Shown in pieces: positions 13,301-25,300 of a stretch of DNA of 64,000 bases. Source of the stretch: Angiostrongylus vasorum (lineage: Eukaryota > Nematoda > Chromadorea > Rhabditida > Metastrongylidae); contig JADANN010000434.1 in assembly GCA_018806985.1 (NCBI GenBank), positions 1,922,001-1,986,000 of the forward strand, written 5' to 3'. Positions within the stretch are counted from its first letter, which is position 1. Each line of letters begins with the position of its first letter. The notes beneath the pieces are model-generated. The model was not told where the DNA came from. It ran no database searches and was given only the letters and a program-made list of their open reading frames with translations. The position numbers were made by a program, and so were the translations under genes.

Positions 13301-16300
13301 ATGTCAGAGTTCTTCACAAAGAGCCTGGAAGAAAGATATGATGCTCGATGAGTCCCTAGAGCGAACAGAACCCGTTGGGCCACTCTTGCACGCGACAGGG
13401 GAAAAATGGAAGACTTACTGGCGTTCGCTCGAGTCACTCGACGATCAACGGGACTACAGGTGATACAGGTGCGCCGAAACAGTTATGATGCTTACAGTGT
13501 GTTTTTCTCCAAGTTGTCGAACAGTTATACGGGTATTTGCTTCCATATAAGACCAGTTAGTCGTGAATAGCAGAGGGATGTCCGTGACCTTCGAGGTAGA
13601 ATATTCCACGTCTAAATTTTTCAAACCAACGTTGTACTCTGCGTTCGTTGACGCTTCCTTATGGCCGGACTACGACCGACGTTAAATCGATGGAAGTAGA
13701 TTTGTCGAATTTTGTTTTTTCTTTTAATTTTCTTAATTCTAAACCACTCATCTTTCACATCTAGTTTATTGATCATAGCACTTCTTACACTGGATTTGTT
13801 TCTTCGCATCTATCATCCACGAAGGTGTTTTGCGGGTAGTTCGGCTACTACTTAAGAATTGTCATCTCCTTTATGATTGTCGTGAATGCTGGTGGAGTCG
13901 ATTCTTCCCGAGGTCTTGAGTTCGCCGAGCTAGATCATTTCCATTTAAATTGCAAGCAGTGAACCTTTTCACAGAAGTCTGGTGTCACTTCCCGGACTCA
14001 GAAGGAAAGGGAGGTTGAAGACGGGTTCTGTGAGCCCCGGGCAGGATTGGGTTGAATCAGCACCGCGCTAGTGATAATCATCATCGCGTTACCCGAAACT
14101 TAATTTCGTGTTTTGACGTCTGAAATTCTAACTTCTATAATTCCTGAGGAATGAAAATTCATTATGCATAGCAAAATACATAAAGTTAACTTTTCAGTGA
14201 TATATAATAGCCTAGCATTGGAAAAAGAAAACGTGCTAAAACATGTTTAAGAAGAATGAAATCGAAAACGCGATATTTATTTGTGAGCAGTCTGATACGT
14301 AAAAATGGTAAAAGAATAGAGCTGTTGCCGTTGATCAATCACTGAGGGATGCGCCATGCATTCGACTTCATTAAGCATCCTTTGGAGGTAATTGAATGCA
14401 TGTCTGGCCTTTACAATGACTCGTGGTGGCCCAGCGATGTATCGAGTCAGTGCTGCTATCTTCCCAGACAAGTCTGATACCAATTTGCCGACCCCCCAGG
14501 AGATGGAAGACTTGGTGGGCCGTGGATGCGGGGATCGATCCCACGTTGTGTTGCAGGGTGCCTCCGACCAATGCGCCTTCATCTGCATGTTACAGGATAT
14601 TATCAGCATCGCTATCTTGTTCTATGTTAGAGCAGAATTGTTGAGTCGAAAAAGTTAGCACTTGGTGTTCTTTACATTCACTACATCTTCGATGACTTTA
14701 AAAGCTTCCCAGGCAGCTCGCTTCGTCCTGGTCAGCTCTGCGGCTACGTTCATCACCCTGACTTCTTGACGCATATACTCGTAAATGGAATACTCGGACA
14801 TATTCATTCCGTTGAACCTAATTTGGAAATCGGAAACAAGACCCTTGCTCATAAGCACATTTCCTTAAGATTTATTTGACGACCATTATCTGCGCAAACG
14901 TTGTTGAAATCAACCAGCATTTGATCCATCCGTCCAAGGTTCGATGTTGTACGATTTGACCAGCAAAGCGAAGATGGTGTGATTGCCGAGTATCGACTTC
15001 TACTCTCATGTTATCCCATTCCAATTTTCGCATTATTTTCTCTAGGTTGGTGGTAAATAACTTTGGCGAGATGGTATCGCCTTAGCTAACCTCTGTTTTG
15101 AAGTCTATGTTAATGCCGTTGTAGAATAGTGATATTTTACTTTCGAAACCGACCGTCATTAAACCTCTTATCAACCTCGTGTAAGCTCAACAATATAAAC
15201 AAGTGATATTTTAATTATTGTTGGCTGGGTTTTATTTCTATATATGGCTTGCGAAGAATCTTTATGTACCGAGTAGGGACGTCCCTGGCTGCTTAGATCA
15301 CGCTTTACCATGAACTAAGAAGTAAAAAGTAAATAAAAGTTAAGACATTGAACATTGTAAGTGCAGTTTAGGTAAATCATAAGAAGCTCAAGCAAAAAGT
15401 CGCCGACTGTCCTACTCAAGCTACTATAACTCTTTACGTACTTGGTACTTGATACTTGAAAGGCTTGCCCTCACTAGTTGTACGGACCCCAGCATAATCT
15501 CCATTTTTTTCGGAGATTTGTTGGTTAAGCCATTGTTTCCTTGAAATCCCGAGGTCGGCCTGGGGAAAGTCTGCCCCAGGTTTTCACCACCACAAACAGT
15601 CGCAGCCCTTGTGGATCAGAGGAACATTTACCACCATGCGACTTTGATACCAGGACGGTGGTGGATCCTGGTATTGGTTAACTCTTAGCTAGGCTTCCTG
15701 ATGGAAACGCCGGACTCCTCAGCTTGAAGACCTTGCCGGAGGACGAATTTCTCGTTGTACATTGCAGTCCAACACCTAGGAACATTTCCCAGCCACGATG
15801 GGGCGGTAAACCGTTGAGAGGCTTGAGTATTATATTACATAGAATATTTGTCAGAAGAACTAAACTGCCGTAATACTTTGGATGCTGTACTATTTGGAAG
15901 GTAACCATATTAATGGATTTCGCATACCACATTGCCTTCGGTCTGCGGGTGAAATAATTATAGCAATTATTCCCTTTTGATAAGCAAACAAGATAACAGG
16001 TTGAAGCTGCAACCGAACACAGTAACCAAGCCATCTCTATAGATGATGTAAAGAAACAAAACCAATGGAAGAAGTGCTGGACTTTGTAATTAAGATGAGG
16101 ACAGGCTATCTGGCCATGTAAATGGGCATATGTGCCAGTGAATTCACAAATAAGCACGCTTCAAATGCTGTCGAAGGAACAGCCAATCAATCATTTGATG
16201 GGCTTGCTTCTTTTCGAATTCCGAACCTCTGAACGTTGACACAAAATTGACTAGTCATATAAAATTTTTGTTCAAACTGTCAAGACAGCTGACTCAGCTT

Positions 16301-19300
16301 TTAATTATTTGAAGATGATTTCATTCTTGCCTTGCAAGCAGTATAAAACCAAATGGAATACGCATTTGCTCGTCTCGCCTATTCTCGTCAGAATATGCGA
16401 TATTCGGTCTGCGTTGTGTCTCTGCACTTGAAAGGATTCTTAACTGCCCTTGGCATCTTCCGCTTTTTCATTATCATTGGCATTTTACCAATCGTACATA
16501 CACAGATTCATATAAATCGCGATTGGTCTGATGTGAAAAAGATGCAAAAATCTTCTTCCACTGAAGAAATTGGATCTCAGCAAGCTGAGCAGTTTTACGG
16601 TAAGCTAACGGCGAGGTTCTTGCATTAAGCGACATGTTGAATTTTGTTGTTCAACGAGCTGGATGCTGAAATTCTAAAACTGATCAGAGCTCAAAAAAAT
16701 GGTGGCATTGAGGTGCAACTGGAGTTGGTGGCTCTTTTTTTGGCAGCCATAGTAAGGAGATAACAGAATCTCGATGATTCCCTAATAGAACAATGCGCTC
16801 TTAATCGTGTTGATTGAAGTGAATCTTTTTTGAGCCTAGAATTTCTTCGACACTGTTCTTTACTCTTCGTCGGAATGTGCAGTTTGTAGTGTACTATCGA
16901 ACTTTTGTAAACTTGTAAGAAACGCGAGCTCTGTGATTACTACTCAGCAGCAAAAATTATCATAGCCTTCTTTCATTTCTAGTACTTAGAAGTAAACGCC
17001 AGTCTCACAAATGCAGATTTCATTTCAACCATAACTATTTTGTACTTTCGAAATTTTTTTAAACTCTGACTACGATAGTATTAGAACCGTGGTTAAATAG
17101 GGGAGTTTAAAGTATTACGGCCCAGGTAGCGCAGTGGTGGAGATGCTATTGAACAAGATGTGCACCGCCCGGTTCCATCACGTACTGACACCACTAAGCC
17201 TCCCATACATCTGTTTCAGGTTGGTACCAGACCTGTCTGTGAAGATCTCGCTCCCATTCACAGACGCTGAGAATTGCATACGATGAACATGTGGGAACGC
17301 TATATCATTACTATCCCAGATTTCCAGGGAGAAATGGCTCGGACAGCGTTCAACGATATCCACAAGGAAGACCAAATCCTCAATTGGGAACCCACTCCAA
17401 AATCCCAAACTCGTTGTTAACAATGTATTTGAGAAAAAGTATCAAATGATAAAATTGCTGGGGCAACTTAACATGTAATGTCTGGTCATTAAAGAAATAA
17501 TACTGCAGAATGGTCGAAAACTTTACGTGGTTCACTTATGAAAGGAATTAAAGAAAAGGAGCAAAGAAAGAAGAAAAACTACCTTTTATACCCACAGAGT
17601 ACTCTAGAGTTGGGATGTACAAGGTTGGTTGAATCGTCACTTTTTTGAGTAGCAAGGCGGGACAAGCGAGTCGCACGTGATTTGTTGCGTACGTGTCGAA
17701 AATCTTTTTATTCTTTAATTCGCTAGCATTCGTTGTTCAGAATCATTTTTCTACACTTGTATTACATAGAGAGGACTATGCTTTAGTGGAATGATGATTG
17801 TGTGATGTGGTTTCAATGAGCATAATGAGAAAATCAGCAATGGCGCGTGTGGCGCAGCGGTCGGAGACGCCTTGCGACACACACGTGTTATCGATCCCCA
17901 CGTCTGTGGCTCACCAAACCTTCCATCCCTCCAGGGTCTGCCAATTGGTGCCAGGCTTGTCTGGGAAGATAGCAACACTGGCTCGATACAACGGTAGGCC
18001 ACCGCGAGTCATTCTAAGGACCAGGCATGCATTCAATCACCTCCAACGATACTTAATGAAGTCGAGTGCATGGCGCATCCCTCAGGGGATTGATCAACGC
18101 TGGGAGTTTTATCCTTTATCCTTTATAATGAGAAAATAATGACCGCTTTTGACTTCGAATGGTCACATCTTAGCTCATACTGGTGTTTACGAATTCAGAT
18201 CAAAACCATTAGAGTTCACAGATTTCTTCCTAAGAAAAGATACCAGTTGTCTTTCTCTACAATGATTTTCCTGAATCTCGTAAAGGATATTCTGTTCAAA
18301 AAAGTTAATGTTTTCTCGTGGAACAGAAAGTTGTTATTTACAAGTTTAATTCAACACTTGCTGATATTTCGATGGCTTCTCTTTCTCGATGTCCTGGAAA
18401 GGTGAAATTGAAAAGCGTCTGCTCAGTCAAAAAATTTCATAACCCAATCAGAGAGAACTGCGCAACTTTCATTCGCACATTGATGCACTAGCCACTAGCC
18501 TACAGCCAACAAATAACAAACAACCCACCGATGTTGGGAAGGTCTTTCCCTTTTCTTTTTTCAAGTGGCGGAAAGCTCTTGTTGGATTTGTAATTACTGA
18601 AAACCTTTTACTTTGATATGCACATGCAAAAAGTGCAAAGGAGCAAAATGTTTTGTCATCCGCCCAACACAAGAGGTGATGGGCAAATGTTTTGAATTGC
18701 TAGACCAAAAGCAACAGAACATAAATTTCACCCCCAGAGATGCCAAGAAAGGCTGGCAGCCGTCCATGAAAGTTTACATTAAACTATGCTACATTACCAA
18801 ATGCTACAAAATTTTAGTAAATAAGAAGTTAAAATTGTGATTTAGACTACAGCCTCAGCTTAACTGGGTTCGTTGCCGATTTGGGGTGCCCAGATCAATC
18901 CCGTTGGCGGGTGACTGCTGATGGCGCTGATCGATAGAGCTAATTGAGCGACAGGCTAAATGGAGGACCCGCATAGTGTGGTGGTGAACGCGGTAGGTCC
19001 CCTGAAAGGGTAATAGCGCGTTCGTTCCCCACCGCAAACACCTGCAGTCTAGAGTTTTGGAAATATCTCAGCATCATTGTAGTTGATTAAACACTCACTA
19101 AGGTGCGCATAGGATGAAGGAGATTTTGCAGTCGAAGTTACCAAACAAGGCACAGGAATCGAAAACTTCAGTTCAAAAGTCTTTAAGCGTTTCGAATAAA
19201 CTCCAAAAATCCAAAAAATGAACTGCAAGGAGGACAGCCTTGTGATCAAGCATGGAAGACTCTTTGCGACAGATGTTCAACAAGAGCTGGAAGACGTGCT

Positions 19301-22300
19301 AAGAAAAAACAGTGCGTGTTTAAAAGAAGCTATTTACTATGAGAATAGAATTTACGCACTGAGTTTTCTTGTGCACGAAAAGTGTTTTGGCGGAGTAGAT
19401 TGCTTGTCAATCTGACCTTTCCAGATTCTTAGGTAGTCGAAAGAGCCGAAACGGTATCCAGCATTGAATAAACCTTGTAATTGACAACGTCGTGCCTACG
19501 CAAAAAGTAGAACACTGACTTACTGAAGAACGCCAAAATTAATGGAATGTCGATCCAGGGAATCTGTCGTTGATTTTTGCGGCTGTAACGATTGCATTCA
19601 AATTTTTTAAAAATAATTAACTCTCTTTTGTCTTTCGAGAAGCTGATTCCCACAGATAGTTAAAGTTGAATTATCTTATAAAACCACAATGATGCTGAGA
19701 TATTTGCAAAACTCCGGACTGCAAGAATCTCCTGTGGGGAACGAACGCGTTATTACCCTTTCCGGGGACTAACTCGTTGACTACCACACCATGTGGGCCC
19801 TTCGATCCACCTCTCTCTCAGCTAGTTTTCTATCGATCAGTGCCATTCGGGTTTGCTAATATCAGCATTATTGTGGTTGTTTCAGGCATAATACCTTGCC
19901 GTGAAGAATTGTAATAGGCAGTAAATGAAAAGGTTAATATCTTATGAAAGTTATTACACAGTTAAAATCGAATTGTCTTTTTTAAAGTTATTATACCATG
20001 AAAGTGATGCAGTAAAGTTTCTTTTGTAAGTGTTTGAACTTCGCAAGTCCTCCAGTTCTTTATTATTGGATAAATTCTTTTTGTGTAGACCAGCTTCGCT
20101 GCGAATATGATAACGTATTAAATTGATAAGCTAGCTGTATTACGTAGTTCATACCTATTCTTTACTACCTGCGAAAATTAATCCTAGCGGTATGAAGATT
20201 AAGAAGTGTGATACTATTAAAGCACATGTGTACTTGTAGATACTACGTCTCGTTTACGAGCCGAAGGACTGTGGTCGTTGTGCCGTCGTGGACAGTCATA
20301 TGTTCAGTTAGGAACGTGCTCCAGTCATTTCATCGAATGTGCTCGTCATGGTAGTGGCTTCGCCGTCAGAAGTTGTCCGTTTAGATCATATGTGAGAATA
20401 TTACACTCACAATTCATTAGATTTTGCAGCATCGAAATAATGAGCAATTTAAGAATATATCAGGTATTTTGTTTGGGACTGTGAAAAACATACTGCAGAA
20501 ATAATTTTGTATAATATGACCTCGTGGCTATGTATGATTTGGGATGCGTGTGGCGCAGTTGTCGGAGGCGCCCTGCAACGCACACGTGGAGTCTATCTCG
20601 CGCGCATGGCCTACCAAGCCTTCCATCCCTCCGGGGTAGACAAATTGGTGCCAGACTTGTTTGGGAAGATGGGAGGATAGCACTGGCTCGATAAATCGGT
20701 AGGTCATCGCGAGTCATTGTAAAGGCTTTGCATTCAATCACCTCCAAATGATGTTGAATGAAGTCGAATGCATGGCTCATCCCTCAAGGATTGATCAACG
20801 CAGAGAGCTTTATTCTTTCTTTTATCAGGTATTTTATCCACAATATGCGCATCCTTTAGTGTGTGCCAACGTCATTCAGGAATTGAGTGACGACGTTCCT
20901 CTGTTCTTCACTTTTTTTCTGCATTCTTTTTCGTTTCTCTCTTTAGCTTTTGGGATGAATTATGCTTGATTGTTTGAAAAATGATTTCGAAAGGCACGTC
21001 TTGCTAATTAGATTGAGAGTAATAGTAGCATGAGTGAGTCAGTCGGCGATTTTTTTGTTTGAGTTTCTTATGGTTTTTCGGAATTGCATCTACAGTATTC
21101 AATGTCTTTACTTTTATTTACTTCTTATTCTTTAGTTCATGGAATGTAATCGCAAGAATGCTGAGATTTGAGGAAGACCTGGAACCTAAGCTGGGCTTCG
21201 AACCAGCAACTGCGCCAATTGTACTCATGTAGTCCTCGGTTCGGAGCTCAGCTGAAGCTTCTAGGTTTGCTCATGTTTCATCATCGTTGTGGCTACAACA
21301 TACATATTGGATAACTTCATGAAGTTGTTCATTATGTTTTAGGTGTTCATAGGAGGAAAATGTTTGCCGGCGCAAAAATTCCCAGAATGTCGAGAGTACT
21401 CTTCAAACACACTTAACGAAGAGACAAAGGACTTGATCAAAGTGGGTTTGTTGGAAAACGCATGCGATATTCGCATAACGCGTACATACACAAGAAGTAT
21501 AATGATATGCGAAACTAATATTGCATTTAGGGTAGCGGGTAGTCGTAGTGATGCCGATCATCATGAGCACGAAGGCTTAACCCTCCCGGTTTAACCAAGC
21601 CTATAATATTTCGGGATCAGGAAAGCTGGTAGCAGACCTGTCCGGGAAAAATCACTCTTTGCAATCCAAGTGAGAACGCTATAGCTCGGTCATATCAGGA
21701 CTGCAGGGAGAATCGACTCCACCTCGACGACATTTATGCCGTAAGGGAAAAATCCTCCAGCGACAACCGAACTCACAGTCTCTAGAAGTTGGAAGATCTT
21801 CGTGGATGATGGAATGGATGTGGGAAACCGAACTGAAAGCGGGAGGTGATAGGACCCGCATAGTAGATTTGAAGAGAGTCGTGTAAGAAGAAATACGGTA
21901 TTTCTGCACTCAGTCAGCACCGTCTACTCGTCCCACACATTTTACTTATTCAAGAGTTATGATATGAGTACTAGATTTGGTACACCATATCTTGTAGGCG
22001 GAGTCTTTCTGCGCCAATGGCGCTGGAATCTATCGAGGGGACAACGGTCAACAGAACGATGCCTGTTCTCGACAAGCTCTCATTTGCCACCCTAACCGAA
22101 GAGATGTGACTTCTATATCATGCGCTGTCGGTAAGTGGATTATGTTGTAAGGTAGTATTTCGAAAATGGTCAATGGAATGAAGGAGACATTACGACGTTA
22201 ACAGTTTCCCTGTGGTATATATTGATTTCGGTGTTATATGTCTGAAAATACATGCATTTCTGAATTTTAAAATTTGAGTCTATCACAGTGATGCTGCGAT

Positions 22301-25300
22301 TGTTCCCAAGATCGACTTTCTATTAGCCTCGGCACTGGATTATAAATCTGTTGTTCTCTTTTTACAGCAGTCGCGAGGTTGTTATTCAGCACACCTTCAC
22401 TTCCTTACAAAGTATAACACATACAACACAACGGCAGCTGATGTTTCGGCAGTACCGCCTTCTTCAGAGCCTGGAAGGGTACACTAATATGTAATTTACT
22501 TGGTCAAACGCTTCAACAACGCAAACAGAAAGATGAAAATCTGAACGATAATTACAAGATCTGCGGCTTCTCGAAAAACTCACCGTTTTTGTCTGTTTTC
22601 CACCAAGGCAGAACAGCCGCTCAGAGTCGCATATGGTTGGTTGCTGCGCCACCCCACATCAAAAATCGATTCTGAGAAACGGGGCGAGATCACGCCTTAT
22701 CTCAGGGCATTCTTCTCTGCTATTCATTCTCGCACTTTTTGGAATTTATCCAAAAAGCCTCGAGAAATTTGTGCGTTGGTGTTTTAGTCTCCCGTGCGAT
22801 GATAGCTACTTTTTACATCAAAAATCTTCTCCGCTATGTTTTTTGTATCCCATGCGTGCCTAGTGGCGTGCCTTGTTTTGATTTTCGTTTGCCATCTATG
22901 TGTTCTTTTATGCGGATGCATAAATTCGGATAAATTCAAAAATCCGAGAATGAATAGGAAGGAGGAATGTCCTGAGGTAACGCGTGATCTAGCCCAGTTT
23001 CTCAGAACTGATTTTTTGATATGGGGTGGTGCAGCAACCAACCATATGCGACTCTAAGCGGCTGTTCTTCCTTGGTGGAAGGCAGATAAAAAACAGTGGG
23101 TTTTTCTAGAAGCCGGTGATCGTGTAATTGTCGTTCAGATTTTCATCTTTCTGTTTGCGTTGTTGAAGCGTTTGACGTAGTAAATTATATATTAGTGTAC
23201 CCTTCCAGGCTCTGAAGAAGGCGGTACTGCCAAAACGTCAGCTGCCGTTGTGTTGTATTTGTTATATTTGTAAGGAAGCAAAGGTGTGCTGAATAACAAC
23301 CTTGCGATTGCTGTAAAAAAAAGAGAACAACAGATGCTGAGATATTTACAAAACTCCGGACCGTAGGTGTCTACGGTGGGGGAACGATCGCGCAAATACC
23401 CTTTCCGGAGGCTAACACGTTCACCACCACACCATGCAGGTCCTTCGTTTGGCCTGTCTCTCAGCTATTGCTATCGATCGGTGCCATCTTGAGTTTATTT
23501 TTTCCTTAGTTAAAAAAATGCAAAATGTTCTTATTCGGACAGAATGAAGTGCTGATTCTCTGGAATTTAAGCAAAGCTTATTCCCTTCTTTACGTTGTTT
23601 TGAACAACAAAGCGATAGGACAAATGGGGTTTCTTACAGAAGGATGTGGTGCTGTTCCTAGGCGCTGCCTCGCCTGGTTGAAAATTTGAGGGCAAAACCA
23701 ATTTCAATCAAGTCCTTTTGAAGAGTTGATTTTCAAACATTTAAAATCGGCCTAACATTTAAGAAGAAGTACTTCTACACTTGGATCAATATAGGTCAAA
23801 TCCTCTTTTAAGAACCTCTCAATCTCTGGATTTTCAAGTACCCTAGTTTCTGAAAAAATTGTTGAAGAATATAGGATAAAAGGGTGCGTGTGGCGCAGTG
23901 GTCGGAGACGCTCTGCAAACCACACATGGCATCGATCCCCGCGCCCATGGCCCACCAAGCTTTCCATCACTTCTGGTTCGGTAAATTGGTACGCGAATTG
24001 TCTGGGAGGATAGCAGCACTGGTTCGGTACATCGGTAGGCCACCGCAGTCATTGTAAAGGCCAGATATGCATTCAGTCACCTCCAACGATACTTAATGAA
24101 GTCGAATGCACGACGACGCATCCCTCAGGGATTGATCAACGTCGAGAGCTTTATCCTTCTATCAGTTAAAGTGAAAACAAGAGTCGTCAACGGGTCAAAA
24201 GAACATTCAAAGAATTTCCTCACATTGGCTAACTAGCATATGGGAAAGCTACTAGTGATTTTTAATTCGATTCTTTCTCATTGTTTCTATGCAGAAAAAT
24301 CTGCTATTTTTCGACAGTCTTTCATTAAACTGCGAGTCTTCAAGATCTAAGCTATTACATAGCCTCAGACTCTGTGGCATAGCTTTTTAATGACGCGCAG
24401 TTATAATAATAAAAGGTTAAAGCTCTCGGCGTTGATCAATCCCTTAAGGATGCGCCATCTATTCGACTTCATTGAACATCGTTGGAGGTGATCGATTGCA
24501 AATCGAACCCTTACAATGACTCGCGGTGGCCAACCGATATATCGACCCAGTGTTGCTATCCTCCCAGACAAGTCTGGTACCAATTTGCCGTCCCCGGAGG
24601 GATGAAAGGCTTGGTGAGCCATGGGCGCGAGGATCGATTCCACGTGTCTGTTGCAGGGCACCTCCGACCACTGCGCCACGCGCGTTCGTGACTCGCACAG
24701 ACTACTACATAAATCGTATATCGCTTTCCAAAAGTAGAATCGCAATAAAAGATTGGTGGTGATATCATGCTGTCTTGGTTGTAATCCTCTATCTTTTCGT
24801 TATTTCAGGGCAGTCATTGACAGACAACCTTGAATGTATTCCTGCTCCTAAATGGTGTCCATCGGAATTGTATATAACGGCACCAATTCGCCAGTTCTTC
24901 CTGCAAAGGATTTGTCATGGCAGTTCAAGACGCAAACTTCCCAAAAGCAAGAGTGAACGTGAACACAAGAAAGCTCAGTATCAACCAGAGACACCGTGCA
25001 AAACCTGGTAAAATGGATGAAATCATGCAAGAATTCTGGAGGATGTTCATTGCTGAATTGTTTAGGTATGTGATGTGCATTCGTCGACCGCTTATTGTTC
25101 GCTGTGGACTTCATGAAATTTTCGACCAACGTTTGGAGAAATGTCGACCGTGGCGATATGGGGACGTCTGCGCTATGTCTGGAGTGTGCAAGTGATTGAC
25201 AATGCATACATAATGATGCTAAGATATTTGCAAAGCTCCGAACTGCTGGTGTGTGCGGTGGGGACCGAACACGCTATCACTCTTTCCGGGGGCTAACGCG

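Larger units (their letters stand above)
22302..23332. mobile_element. Palindromic PLE-derived fold-back element, about 1 kb
   Basis: Two copies of a PLE 3' end face each other. The left arm carries the endonuclease C-terminus in minus sense (22690-22800), and the right arm carries the same in plus sense ([20 protein letters not shown], about 22940-23000). Hammerhead-like cores lie at 22437-22470 (-) and 23209-23243 (+). The element interrupts a SINE-C, and GATGCTGMGAT repeats at 22290-22300 and 23333-23343, an 11-base target duplication with one mismatch. Confidence 0.72.

Noticed and set aside
12111..13463. RTE fragment as a possible host gene
   Set aside because: The endonuclease is absent, two stops are present, and the FADD RT motif and C-terminal region are diagnostic of a transposon.
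15300..15460. Stretch resembling the inverse of 20980-21150
   Set aside because: Shared words such as the CGCCGACT/AGTCGGCG block are suggestive, but the similarity is too patchy by eye to define a repeat family.
24401..24745. Recurrent peptides of the [14 protein letters not shown] or [15 protein letters not shown] type at many loci
   Set aside because: They recur because they translate SINE-A. Frames are broken differently in each copy, so no coding selection is seen.
24775..25195. Overlapping plus ORFs 24775-25011 and 24917-25195
   Set aside because: They cross the exon 5 and exon 6 splice sites in the wrong frame. The Cys-bearing spliced reading fits the chitin-binding family.
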